A stretch of DNA of 64,000 nt from Rhizopus arrhizus (taxonomy: Eukaryota > Mucoromycota > Mucoromycetes > Mucorales > Rhizopodaceae): assembly GCA_024220505.1 (NCBI GenBank), contig JAKZZE010000017.1, positions 558,001-622,000 on the forward strand, given 5' to 3'. This document shows positions 1 to 11,624 of the stretch, in pieces (the first letter of the stretch is position 1; every line of letters starts with the position of its first letter). Position numbers and translations under genes: made by a program. The notes below the pieces were generated by a model, which was given only the letters and a program-made list of their open reading frames with translations, was not told where the DNA came from and searched no databases.

Positions 1-1778
1 GAGGCATGCGAAAGACATTTGTAGGTACTCCTTGTTGGATGGCACCTGAAGTCATGGAACAAGCAGAATACGATTATAAAGCGGATGTTTGGAGTTTTGG
101 AATAACTGCGATTGAGTTGGCTACAGGGCATGCCCCCTTTGCTAAATATCCACCCTTAAAGGTAGTACAAAGATGTCATTGTGTATGTGCGTGTTTAGAA
201 AAGTATGTATTTTTAGGTGCTTATGATGACACTTTCAAATGATCCTCCAACCTTGGAAAGAGAGACAGGAACACACAAATTTTCAAAAGGCTTTAAAGAT
301 ATGGTAGATAGTTGTCTCATCAAAGATCCACATAAAAGGCCCACAGCTGAAAAGTTACTTCAACATTCTTTCTTTAAACAAGCAAAAAAGAAGGAATACC
401 TCGTGAAAACTATCTTATCCGATTTACTCCCATTAGAACAGAGACCACGTAAAAGGATACCGCAAAAGCAAGTAACTATCACAAAGATAGATGATGCATG
501 GAATTTTGATGATGACGATGATGCCGACGCCGATGATGATCACAGTAATGAGGAAGATGATTCAGATACAATGGATCATGCTAAATCTTTACAAAGAAAT
601 CAAAAGGCTCAAGATAATACAGAAGTGAGACAAAAAACGAATCCTCCAAAGCGACATATATCCTTTGGTGATGTTGTTGTGCGTAGTAATAATGGCAGTA
701 TTCATCCAACAGAATCAGTGAATTCTGCTTCTTCGACACCCCCAAGAAAATCACGATTTGTGATAGAGGAAAGTGTACGAGATAACACAGACAATTATGC
801 TTTGTCTGCCAGATCACCTAGCCCTATGCCTGAAGATAAAGACACAGACCATCCTTCAGTATGTGTCAGCTTAATAAGAATATTAATAATAGCGATAATG
901 TATTTATATATCATTATCTTAGGACAGTGAAATCGTAAAGGGGCGATTTTATGTTAATCATCCTAAAGCACCATCTACCGCAAATGAAACACCAAGTTTT
1001 GATGAACAACAACCACTTCATAAAGTAGCTAGTCAAGATCTTCTTAGTAAGTTATAAATTAGGTTATAACTTATTATTCTTACACATCCACTAGCTGCAG
1101 ACCGTAAATCTCGTTTTGAAGTTCAGCACAACAGTGGATCTGCTTCACCCATGATTTATCAACCAGTTCCACTTTCTCGAGATAGTTCTTACTCATCTTC
1201 CACAGGCAATTCTAATCATTCAAGGTCGAATTTGATTACCAGATACCCGACCAGTGAACCCAAAGACTTATTAACTTCAGAAAATATTGCTCTTTTAACA
1301 GAATCATCGAGAAAGATTGGTCGATTTGAATTGACTTCTAATAATGAAACAAATACAATTCATACTACAACATCAAGGGGAAGTGTTTCTTCTAGTAACA
1401 CAGACCATGATATTTTACATATACAATCCCAAATTGAAGAGCTGCTTCGATACAATGAATCACAGAAATCTCTTTTACAAGATTTAAATTTAACAATTCA
1501 ACAAAAGAAGTCTAGCTTGTTACATGAACAAAGGTACACTTCAATTTAAGCTTGTATATAAAATGATCTCTAACATAGCAATAGTCAAAAACCACTTGTT
1601 CCTGAAGAACTTTCATCCAATGTGGTAAGTAAAATGATAAACTACAAAACAAGCAAATTGATAAGAAAAATAGGAACACTTGGAGAAACTGATACAAAGT
1701 ACATTACGTGAAAATATACAACTACAAAAAGAGAATGAAGCGCTTAGAAAAGAATTGAAAGAGTTAAAAAAACAATAA
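1..1778 (+). CDS. OSR1/SPAK-like (germinal-centre) Ser/Thr kinase, C-terminal part
   Basis: The 5' end is outside the window. Model: exons 1-161, 217-858, 923-1046, 1095-1533, 1579-1624, 1674-1778, about 504 residues in view. The kinase C-lobe is clear: activation segment [18 protein letters not shown], then [15 protein letters not shown] and the [18 protein letters not shown] stretch typical of OSR1/STK39, ending at [15 protein letters not shown]. After it come a basic segment, an Asp-rich run (about 508-560), a Ser-rich region and a C-terminal coiled coil (1674-1778). In animals these Ste20-group kinases act below WNK kinases in osmotic signalling; a role in stress or polarity signalling here is inference. 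There is no obvious CCT domain at the end, but four RFx[V/I/L] motifs lie in the tail (see findings). Kinase family is firm; orthology to a named fungal kinase is not settled. Confidence 0.9.
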
Positions 1779-1960
1779 AAAAGTAAAAGTGGTACCATGG
1801 CTACATACAATAGTCCTCCTTTGTGTATATCCGCTAAGCATATGTCACGTGCATGATTTTAAAGCATATAACATTTTTCCATGTTTGTTTATATGCTTTT
1901 CTAGCATAATTTTTTTTTCTTTTCTTTTTCTTTTTTTTTTTTTCTTTCTTTATTAAAAAT

Positions 1961-3920
1961 ATGGAAGGTAGTAGAAGTGAAGAAAGGATAATGCAACCTT
2001 TACTTGTAAAAAGTTGTATTCGAAATGATGTTGAACGATCTTTTAGATCCAACAAAGTCACTGATCACTCTTGGTCGACTACAACTACCGCCGCAAATAG
2101 CAGTATGAACGCCACGTCCTTTGATCCTATACCCATCATCACAGATACCACCAAACAACCATCCAATTATGACTGGCGAATCCATTCTTTAATGATATGC
2201 CGTCACATTATCACTCGAGGTCTAGAAGAAGGCATCGGCAGTGACTTGACCATCCGCGCTTTCAACCGATCCTATCACCTCCACCGCCTCATCCTAGACC
2301 AAAATCCCTATTTTAAGCTGTTACTCGCTGGTGGGTTCAGAGAGTCCGGGTCAAGTCAGGTGACACTTCATCTTGAAGAAAATACGTTTATAAACGCTGA
2401 ATCATTTCAATTTGTACTCGAGTATCTCTATGGTAAGATCGAAGAACCTCAGATTAGGACAGATAACGTACGACAGGTTTTGGCGACCTGTTCTTATTTT
2501 CAGTTGATGGATGTTTGCGGTCTTTGTGTAGAGTATATCCTGAAGACACTAAATCATCAAAATGTGGTGGACTACTTGTTATTTGCAGATGAACAGATGG
2601 TAAAGGGAGCTGACCGCATTTGTGATGCGATCTTTACCTTTCTTTGCCGAGAGGCGTATCATATGGAACGGGATATACTTGCTCATTTACCTTTGGGTTG
2701 GTTAGAGAAAATAGTGGAAAGTGATGCGTTTTGGGTTCCAAGGTAAATCTGTGTGTTCCTAAGGAGATATGGATAACCCATTTTCGTTGTAGTGAATATG
2801 AACGATATCAGTTTGTGCTCCAAATCATCCAAGCTCAATGCAAAACCCTTATAAAAGGCCCAGAGTTAACATCCGACGATCCTTCACATATTCTACACAA
2901 ATCAATCCATTATATGCACATGACCTTTGAACAGCTTCAGTCCATCGAACATGATTTTCATCCGTTATCTAAAAAACCTTTAATACCAGAATATGTTTTG
3001 AAGGAAGCACTTTGGCAGCAGGTGCAACTGCGCTCAAGGATCGAATCGGCTAATGAAAAGGATGCAAAAATCAATGTGACAACAAAGTCATCTAGAAGAA
3101 TACATAATGTTGTAGGTACTGATAACGCATTAGAAGAAGAAGATACACATTATCCTATACCTACGAATGATACCACAACTTATACCGGAGAACCTGCGCT
3201 TTCCTTAGCTTCTTCAAGGAAACCAAACCTTGCTGTAGAAGGAGAGTACTCTATTTATCCACCATTTCGCTTCAGTGTAGAATTTACAGATGTCCGCTCT
3301 TTAAAGCATGGTATGAGAATCTATTCAGATTCTGTCTTTTATGCTGGGTAAGAAAGAAAAGCAGATCATAGAATTCGTGCGCTCATGTTTGATATATATT
3401 ACAAGGTCAAACTGGAACATGTACATACAAAAGACACATTCACAAAGAAAAAAAGTACTTCAACTTGGTGTTTACTTGCACCGTCAATCAATGCCCAATC
3501 AAGGAGAAGGTCCTTATTCTTTTTCATGTTATACTGATAAACGAAAAGTAGTAAAGACTTGGTTCAAAATTTATTGTCCTTCAAGAGGACCTAAACATAC
3601 ATTGACTCTTTTCCAAAGTAGTCCTGATAATTTTACTGTATTACAGAGTTGGGTAAAAACATAGATAATTGTGATAAAAATTTATTTTTCATCTTGGTTT
3701 TTAGGGCTGGAGAAGTACTACGTTGTGTGCTGAAGAAAATGCATTAAATAATCAAACAGAGCTTGATTTAACAGTAACAAGTAAAACCTTTGTTCCTCCA
3801 CCTACTTCTCCGATTCAACCAAGTCCGCTTGAAACAAGGTCTACCAAATCTCCTGAAATGACAGCTAGTAGCCAAAATGCTTCTACTTTAAAGTTTACTG
3901 TTATCATGGGGCATGTTTAA
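1961..3920 (+). CDS. BTB/POZ protein, germ cell-less (GMCL)-like
   Basis: Exons 1961-2742, 2793-3347, 3406-3652, 3705-3920 give 599 residues. The BTB domain is at about residues 92-200 (GIGSDLTIRAFNRSYHLHR, then FQFVLEYLYG). After it comes a BACK-like helical part whose splice junction restores FWVPSEYERYQFV, a phrase typical of the germ cell-less family. A C-terminal beta-rich part contains FRFSVEF, FYAGSNWNMYIQ and YLHRQSM. Family knowledge: BTB-BACK proteins usually act as Cullin-3 substrate adaptors, and GCL sits at the nuclear envelope in animals. The start is the first ATG after a T-rich tract. The last exon ends in KFTVIMGHV; a further 3' exon cannot be excluded. The substrate is unknown. 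Confidence 0.82.
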
Positions 3921-4108
3921 ATAAACCATTTTATTTATTTATAAAAATTATTTTGTACGCAGTAGGAAAACAGACAATCCCATATTCGGTATTTGAAAGA
4001 GAACTGACAAGGAAAAAGAAAAATCTTTTTTTTTTTTTTTTTTGTTAGACATAAAAAAAAGAGTTAAAGCATTTGAATCAAACTGAAATAGTGTGTAATT
4101 TTAACTCT

Positions 4109-6513
4109 ATGGACAAGCCTTCACTAAACAACTTATACGCTGGACTAATTATTTATCGCATACAAAGAAAGAATAATATAGAATATTTATTATTAAATGA
4201 TACTTTTACAAATAAAAAGCACTGGTTTTGCCCAAAAGGTCAAGTAATTGGAAATGAAGACAGCATCAAGTAAGAACAATTAATAACATCTATTCACATT
4301 GTATTCATCTTTTATTTTCATAGATGCGCACTTCGAGAAACCTTTGAAGTGACCGGTTTACGACCTACCGAACTTCGTGTTGAAGAAGGATTTGCTATTG
4401 AACTTCGATATCTTTCAGGCACCAGGTTTGTCCATTTATTATTTTTCTTATGCTTTAAAATTAAAGATTATTTTTTAGAGCCAAAAAAGTAAAATACCAC
4501 TTGGCGCAGTTGACAGATCATCATATTCGTTTATTATCTAATGCAGAAGGCGTTCATATGCAGTGGTTTAATCAAGCAATAGCTTCAGACAAAGTGATTT
4601 TTAAAAGTATGCAAGATGCCTTTAAACATGCTCAAACTTTTATTGAGACCAAGCAGCTTCGTCTTCAAAAAAAACGCCAAGATCTTTCACACAACAGGAC
4701 CTTTGAAGCAGAACAGCAGCAACGTGCCTTGTTGCCGCCGCAGCAGCCAGCAGCAACAGTCGTGGAACAGCAACAAAGAAGTCAACCGCATCATCAACAA
4801 CAACAACAACAACAACAACAGCAGCAGCAGCAGCAGCAGGTTGAAAACAACCCACTTTATAAAACTCGTCTTTGTGAACGTTTTGAAACAGAAGGCACAT
4901 GTCCTTATGGACCCAAATGCAACTTTGCTCATGGTATAGATGATTTGCGTGGAAAATTGGAGCCTCAACATGATAAAGAAGAGGTTGTGACAGAGAATGG
5001 CAATCAATTGTTCAAAACAAAACTATGCGAAAAATTTATGAAGGAAAGGTTTTGTCAGTATGGTCCTAAATGTCACTTTGGTAACAAAATAGTATTATGA
5101 GGGAGGGGGGGGGAGAAAAAGAGTGGGAACAGCTATATTAAACACAATTTATATAGCTCACGGTGAGGCTGAATTAAAAGAAAGGCCAACAAAACCTGTA
5201 GAACGACGTGAGGAAAATGGAAACATGGATAGTGAGATGAATTGGAGAAACAATAATAGACCTAAATATAATGAACAAAGCCGACCAAAGTAAAAAATAA
5301 AATGCAATGTTGCCTGTTTCAAGTATCATTAATTCTTTGTTAGTGAAAGCAATTGGAGAAATAATCTAGTAACAGACAGAGGGGAAGGATACCGAAGAAT
5401 AAATCCAGATTCTGCACGAGCAATGGATCGTGAAGAATCGCGAAGAACCAATAAATTTGAAATGAACAGGGGAGTATCATGGAGATCCAAAGTAGAACCA
5501 AATAGAGAAGGATCATGGCGAAATAGAATGGCTAACGATCAAGTATCCAGTACAACGGAAAAATTTAGTCAATTAAAAACTTCTTTATCAGAAGAAGACG
5601 TACATCATTCAGTTTTGAAAGCTAATATAAATAGACCTATGAGTAAAGACGAAGATGATATTATTTTAAAGGCATCCGTAGAGGAACTTCGACGCCCTAC
5701 TTTAACAGAACAACAAAGTCGAACAAATAAGACGAACAAAAAGTCATCTCCTCCCCCGCCTGCCAGTGATGAAAAATCATGGATGAAGGTTGTTAAGTTG
5801 TCAAGAGAGGAACAAGAGGAATTGGAGAGGTAAAAAAAATCCTTTCAAAGAGAGTGATGAATATATAACAATAGTTTTAGTGACTCTACAAGTACAAATA
5901 ACATGACATCCTCAGGAAGCACTACCAGCCAATTTGCAAATGGTACACCTCAGCGTAAGGCAGCCTCGCCCAATAAAACAGCACAGATTGAAGCAATTAT
6001 CTCTGATTTGAAAAAGTTCTTTTTAAAGCCTGTCAACACAGTCAACACTAAAGGAACATTAATGGAAGATGTGAAAGAAGTGACTCGAATTGAAATGAGA
6101 AATGACTTGTCAAAGAACCAGTTGCTTTATATCCTTTTGGTGAGCCTTTTAGAAGATGTGCCTGAAACATCAAATATACTTTCCATTTTGAAATCAAGAG
6201 ATCATCTTTTTAAAACAGTAAGCATACGACAATGAGTAAGACTAAAGAAAATGCTAACTGCTTTATTTAGTTTATAAAGAATGAGGCAGATCAATTAGTG
6301 CTATTAAAAGCATGGGAGCAGTTTGTAAATCAACGTAAACCAGCTATGATCAATAAGACAGTTACTGCATTATCTCACTGGTATGATTGTGAAATGATTG
6401 ATGAAGAAATATTCATTCAATGGTATAATACGCTTGAAAAGGGCAACGCTTTGGAAAAGAAAAGCGAAAAATTTATTGAATGGTTGAATGAAGAAGACGA
6501 GGACGAAGACTAA
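4109..6513 (+). CDS. Nudix (Ap4A hydrolase-like) + tandem CCCH zinc fingers + W2/eIF5C fusion protein
   Basis: Exons 4109-4269, 4324-4425, 4479-5080, 5157-5289, 5344-5829, 5881-6217, 6271-6513 give 687 residues; all six junctions keep frame. Residues 1 to about 135 are a Nudix fold closest to NUDT2-type asymmetric Ap4A hydrolase ([35 protein letters not shown]). The Nudix box spans residues 44-66 but the second Glu of the EE pair is Val63. A 15-residue Gln run follows. Two C-x8-C-x5-C-x3-H fingers lie at 220-239 and 271-290, each preceded by YKTRL or FKTKL as in tristetraprolin; the last His of finger 2 is supplied by the next exon. A polar linker leads to a C-terminal W2 (eIF5/eIF2B-epsilon type) domain ending in [25 protein letters not shown]. 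Inference: an ARE-type mRNA-binding protein that contacts the initiation machinery. Two adjacent genes fused by my model is the alternative. Confidence 0.8.
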
Positions 6514-6610
6514 AAATGTAGTTTGTTTTTTAAATAAACCTGTGTACATTTTTTTTTCCTTACTTTTGCTGCGAATAATTTTGTTCAATTGCTGTGTATC
6601 AAATTCCCCT

Positions 6611-6798
6611 TCACCTGGCTTTTTTTTTAACACTACAAGCTGCTTGTTTTTATATTCCTTACACCACTTAAAATTACTTCTTTCTAAAATTCAAACATGT
6701 TAGTAATTTCAAGAGAAGAAGCAATTTACCTATTCTATGCGGTATCGTATAATAAAGAAAATGCAGAAAAGTACACGAAGAAGATTGATGAAATGGAG
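6611..6798 (+). repeat. Left arm of inverted repeat
   Basis: Matches the reverse complement of 8100-8288 almost base for base, from the CTGGC-T run through the ATG at 6697 to the GATGAAATGGA stretch, where homology stops abruptly. Confidence 0.75.
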
Positions 6799-6906
6799 GC
6801 TGTAACGATTTGTTACTCAGAAAGCCCTAAACAACCATTTCTTTGTTCATTAAAGTCAATGCGTGCCAATCCGTCAGAATATAAAGTTTTTAGATCTATG
6901 ATATAA
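6697..6906 (+). pseudogene. Truncated gene start in left arm of inverted repeat
   Basis: Open frame of 69 codons. Its first 34 residues (MLVISREEAIYLFYAVSYNK onward) are identical to those of the minus-strand frame at 7910-8203 because both lie in the inverted arms; the rest differs. No domain recognised. Probably a broken copy rather than a working gene. Confidence 0.4.
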
Positions 6907-7909
6907 GTTTTCCCGACCATCGAATTTGAATAAGGGTTTTGGCTTTACTAATTCTTCTTCGCAATTAATAAGGTGAACTTGATTATCGTGAATAATGGTA
7001 TCAATAATTATTTTTTTAATATTACCATTTTCACTAAAACCAAAAGTTAATTAATTGCTTTGCTTATAATATACCACATACCGAAGAAACGCTTCTAAAT
7101 CAGTAAAGTTGGTGGTGAAACCCGCTGAGTCTATTATAACCAAAACTACTTTCTTCATTTTTTGAATATCTTGAAGTAGATCTGCAAAAAAGTCAGTATT
7201 ATAGTAAATGAAATGCTATAGAAGATATTAAATACCTTGTGCATTGCCACTGATACCTGATAACTGATCGATAATTGCATTTTTTTAGATATCTTTTTTT
7301 AATGATGTACTAGCGTTACAGTTAGCAGTAACATAAACATGTTGCGCTAACGACCTTTCTTTTAATCCAAGAACCAGATTGAATGGATTTGGTCACTTTC
7401 TCGTTACCCGCAGCCGTCCTTGATTTTCTACAGTATCCAATAAATAAAATATCCTTGTTTTTTGAGATATATTATATATTGCTATTATTGTATTGGTAGA
7501 TTAACTATGTCTTCTATAAGAGCATCTACAACGCAATAATTGATAAGGAAAACAAAAATTAATAGTTTATGTGTTAAACATTACTCACCTTTATGCTGAT
7601 CTTCAAAACATATAAGTTTCGTAACGTTGATGATGTTGAGCAGGAGTTTTCATGTCTCCTTGTAGTACCTGTAGCCATGAAATTCAACTTTTGTGCTGTA
7701 CACCAATTTGTGAATTTTGAGAAGGATTTTTCTTTAAACAACGAAGTGTATTCCCAAACGTGTAAAAATATTGTATTCATTGATAAAGCTTTACGTTCAT
7801 ACAAAAAAAGATTCTGGATCTTTTACAAGATAAGCTACATTCAGGAATTGTTTCAATTGTGGAGCAGCTTCTATAGTGTTAAAAGTTAGCTAATGGAGGG
7901 AAAAAGTAT

Positions 7910-8203
7910 TTAACTATAACAAGTACCAATTTCTAATTTGCCATTTCCAACTTTCTGATGGCTTTGGTCTATTTTTTCATGAGTTTCTTCTTGACAGCTT
8001 CCAGATGGATATAGATGAATATCAAATGAGTTGACATAAATTATACGGATACAAAGAAATCTTGGCCTTTTCTGGTTTTTAGTATAGTAAACGTTGATAT
8101 CTTCCATTTCATCAATCTTCTTCGTGTACTTTTCTGCATTTTCTTTATTATATGATACCGCATAGAATAGGTAAATTGCTTCTTCTCTTGAAATTACTAA
8201 CAT
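7910..8203 (-). CDS. Hypothetical protein in the inverted-repeat element, possibly a first exon
   Basis: Open frame of 97 codons reading inward from the right arm. It shares its first 34 residues with the left-arm frame and then continues DINVYYTKNQKRPRFLCIRI. Further minus-strand open pieces (7574-7804 and others down to about 6960) could be downstream exons of the same broken gene, but no consistent splicing was found. Product unknown; not assigned to any family. Confidence 0.35.
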   Translation of the reverse strand: MLVISREEAIYLFYAVSYNKENAEKYTKKIDEMEDINVYYTKNQKRPRFLCIRIIYVNSFDIHLYPSGSCQEETHEKIDQSHQKVGNGKLEIGTCYS

Positions 8204-8288
8204 GTTTGAATTTTAGAAAGAAGTAATTTTAAGTGGTGTAAGGAATATAAAAACAAGCAGCTTGTAGTGTTAAAAAAAGCCAGATGAA
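8100..8288 (-). repeat. Right arm of inverted repeat
   Basis: Inverted copy of 6611-6798 with a few substitutions and a shorter T run; it contains the ATG at 8203 on the minus strand. Confidence 0.75.
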
Positions 8289-8446
8289 ATGATGAAAAGT
8301 AAAAAAAAGCTGTTTTGGATATGGCTAAATGGAATTATCTTTAAAATATTGATTATACAGTAATGTACGTATTGATTTTCATTGTTAATAACTTGTTTTT
8401 GAAATTTCTTTCGGTAAGTTCGGAAAAGAAATCACTCTGTCGGTAG

Positions 8447-8869
8447 TACAGACTTCTACATAAGAAGTTATCCACTCGAGCCAATCTGCATAGAATCATA
8501 ACAGCAAATATAGACGACGACTATTGCCAATTGTGCAAACTACCAGAAACAGAGCAGCACATGCTCTTTACTTGTATTCAAAAACATGGCCTGTGGAACG
8601 CAGCCTTCAAGAAATACTTGTCAAATCCTAAAGATCCCAGTTGTAGCTCAATATTCGAGGATCTATCTACACTTAGATTATCCAAGTATTACATCTTACA
8701 CTACCATGACAAGTTTACAATCTATGGTTTTTTTGCTACAATCATTCGATTCATTTGGAAAGCCCACTGGCAACAATTCTTTGAACAGACTCCTGTCTTG
8801 GATGAGATTGTCCTCAATCAAATCCAAAAGGAACTATTGAAACTGTCCGCTTACAATTCTTTATTCTAA
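8447..8869 (+). pseudogene. 3' fragment of a LINE-type reverse transcriptase (zf-RVT end)
   Basis: Reading from 8447 gives YRLLHKKLSTRANLHRI, then DDDYCQLCKLPETEQHMLFT, a C-x2-C...H...C zinc-binding end found after the RT domain in many non-LTR retrotransposons. The frame runs to a stop at 8869. An in-frame TAG at 8444 and lack of RT motifs upstream show a 5'-truncated, dead copy. An A-rich stretch follows near 8965-8980. Confidence 0.7.
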
Positions 8870-9585
8870 TGCCTTTTGTATTTTTGTAAGTCACTGTTTC
8901 ATACACTTGTATCGCTCTTAACCCTTATATTCTTCGATGAGTTTTAATAATTATTAAAATTTTCATCCATAAAAAAAATATGGACCTGCATAAATACCCG
9001 AGTTGAAATAAGGATGTTTGATACTTTGTTACAATGCGTCAGTGCTGTGTATCTATGAGTTCTTGTACTTATTTGGACCGTTTATAACGAGTTTTACTTT
9101 CGAGGCGGTATTAAAAGAAACAAAAGAATATTAAACAGATGTCAATAGACACAATGACTTGATTAATTAACAACAGCTTTGAAGAGAATTTATCTTAAAA
9201 ATGATTCTTCACTTCAAATAAACAAATGCTAATGATCACCTTTTTTATAGTATTGCATATCTATCCTATTTTTATACTATGCTTATTAAAATGGACATAA
9301 GTGTTTCATTTGCACTAAAATTCTAAAAATCTACTAAATTATCTCTGAGAGTAATGTTTATGACGAGGTTACACAATATTTTGAGGGGTATTGTTACACA
9401 GTTCAGTAAAAGTGGCTTGATACTATACCTTTTGGATCGATCGGTTAGAGGGAGTACGCCAAATAAGTACTTTTAGCAGTGCGATGATGTTATGAAACAA
9501 GGGTAGTCACAAAAGATACACTAAAAATGCATAGGTTTCATGGTGAAGTTTTTCTTTTTTATTTCATATATTTGTCCTACCAATC
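8870..9585. other. Intergenic spacer, no gene seen
   Basis: AT-rich DNA with stops in all frames. The first 110 bases are probably the 3' tail of the LINE fragment. The last part, with pyrimidine-rich stretches near 9545-9560, should hold the promoter of the RasGEF gene. Confidence 0.5.
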
Positions 9586-11416
9586 ATGAATCACTATGAA
9601 CATGCAACACACTTGTTAGCAGAAGGAAAGATCGAGGTAAAAAGAAAAAAAAAAAGGAATTTGTATGACATTTTGTACCAAAAACAGAGATTTATATGTG
9701 TGTTAGGATGCTTTTATAACATTTATTTCTATTGTTGAACTATGTGCAAAACAGTTGCATCAAGTTCAATTCTTACATCAACGTAAATAAAATTAAATGT
9801 TAGGTTTAGTATTTTTATTAACTCTTATGATAAAAAAAAAAGACATTGTAAATAGATCTTTAGAATATCAAAATTCAATCGATTTGATTCGAAAAAGCAT
9901 AGATGGATTAGAAAAAATAATTGTATATAAACCACCCATTCCACCAAGGCTAGAAAAGATCAATGCCACATGCTTAAAAAACGAAAACCCAGTGAGTTTT
10001 GTTGATGACGATGATGAGGAAGATGAAATGATTGATTTGGAAATTGAATTTGTCAAACAGCCTAAAAAAAGCTCACAACTGACAACGATGGACAATATAT
10101 TGTTTGAAGCAGTCATTGATCCTTCTAATCTAGTGCCTGCACAAACACATACAAGTGACAGTCTTTCAATATCTGTATCTTCACTCGATGCAGATTATAT
10201 ACCCAATATCCCCGTTCCTCCTTTGTTAGCGATCTACCGCCAATTACAAGAGAAAGAAGATCAAAATAATCCAACCCTGCTACCAAAAATTCGCTCACTC
10301 TACATGAGTGCCGTGACTATCCCAACCATGATGGAATTTCCTGCTAATTTATTTGCCTATCAACTGACCCTCATTGAATCTGCTATCTTCCGTGCCATTC
10401 CTCGTGAAGCACTCTTATCTCATATTACGCGTAAGCCACAACTTCGCATAGTAGCCTCTACAGATTTCTTTAATTTTATCACAAGAACAATTGAGCACTC
10501 TATTTTACTACCACAAGACGTGTGCCGACGTGCAGAGATCTTGAATCGATGGATAAAATTAGCTTCCAAATTGTTGACTTTATCTAATTATCAAACATTG
10601 AAAGCAGTCATCTCTGCTTTAGGTACGCCCCCAATACAAAGATTGCGTCGCACATGGGAATGTATTCCCAAAAAGCAAATGAACCGACTAGATCTTTTGG
10701 TCTCGCTTATGTCCGAGTCTCAAAATTACTACCAATATCGACAGCGAGTTAAAACTCATACAAACCGTCCTGCAGTTCCCTTCCTTGGTGTCTTTATCCA
10801 CGACATCACCTACATGTCCGCTGCGAGTAAAGATAATACTCGTATTCAAAGCGCTTTAGATGATTTAGAAAGGTTTCAGCGTTTACCAGAGTATCCTCAG
10901 CAACCGCCATCTTCATTTGTTATCAAAAAACATTTATTTCGATCTGTTCCAGATGTACTTCATTTTTCATCAAAAGGGACTACATCAGCCGCTGCATGCA
11001 TGGTGAGCGAAGAAGAATACCAAACAGAAGATAAGATCATCGGATTGGAGCAACAGTTAATTGTACAATACGTGCTTATGCGTCCGTGGGTGTCTGAAAA
11101 AACAATCGATATGCTTAGCCAATTACGTGAACCTACTAAACGACGTCTGTCTGTCACCCCAACCGTGTCAGCTAACAGATGGGTCAATTTGAGCGAGGAA
11201 ATGGAAGAGAATAGAAAGTCATTGAGTGGATTTTGGCCGTTTAAAAAGAATTGGGCAATAATATCTGAATCAACATGTAATGAAGAAGAGGAAAAAAAGG
11301 AAGATGAAACATCTTTGGCAAACATGTTAAATCCCAAGAAATTATCTTTTAGCTCAAAAAAAAGTAATCATCGTCGTTCGTTATCCTTGCCATCGAAATC
11401 TGAAATAGGACTGTAA
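9586..11416 (+). CDS. Ras guanine-nucleotide exchange factor (CDC25-homology domain) with MIT-like N-terminus
   Basis: Exons 9586-9636, 9707-9782, 9864-11416 give 559 residues. The first two short exons and the start of the third form a helical N-terminus (HYEHATHLLAEGKIEDAFI, then QYQNSIDLIRKSIDGLEK) resembling an MIT domain. Residues from about 190 to 420 form the RasGEF catalytic domain: FPANLFAYQLTLIESAIFR, RRAEILNRWIKLASKLLTL, NYQTLKAVISALGTPPIQRL and RPAVPFLGVFIHDITYM. The tail is Ser-rich and basic. Known role: it loads GTP on Ras-type GTPases; the target GTPase is unknown. The first exons were placed because they keep frame and complete the helical repeat; the second intron uses the acceptor at 9863, since nearer acceptors would make it under 30 bases. 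Confidence 0.85.
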
Positions 11417-11624
11417 TTATCATTATTTGTTCATATCATAAAGTATTATATATAATAAAGAACAATCAAAGCTTTCTTTTCAAAACAAAAATTAAAAACT
11501 TTTTTTTGCTGAACAGCAGTTTGTCTGGCATTAAAACATCGATTTTTTTTATTTTATATTTTTTTTACTCATTATTTTTACTTTCTACTTTTTTTAATTT
11601 ATACTTCATTTTAAACACTAATCA

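Larger units (their letters stand above)
6611..8288. mobile_element. Inverted-repeat element, decayed, about 1.7 kb
   Basis: Two arms of about 188 bases (6611-6798 and 8100-8288) are near-perfect inverted copies and flank about 1.3 kb. Each arm carries the same promoter-like stretch and the same protein start (MLVISREEAIYLFYAVSYNK). The interior on the minus strand has open stretches separated by stops, with a piece reading KKVVLVIDSAGFTTNF near 7120-7165. No transposase motif was identified. It may be a foldback or TIR transposon, or an inverted duplication of the 5' end of a repeated gene. Confidence 0.5.

Noticed and set aside
4616..4939. Alternative frames over the CAA/CAG repeat, both strands
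   Set aside because: Poly-N, poly-S, poly-A and poly-L peptides come from reading the Gln repeat out of frame.
6218..6270. Gene end at the stop codon after KTVSIRQ
   Set aside because: A canonical 53-base intron here restores the conserved W2 domain in frame, so the stop is intronic.
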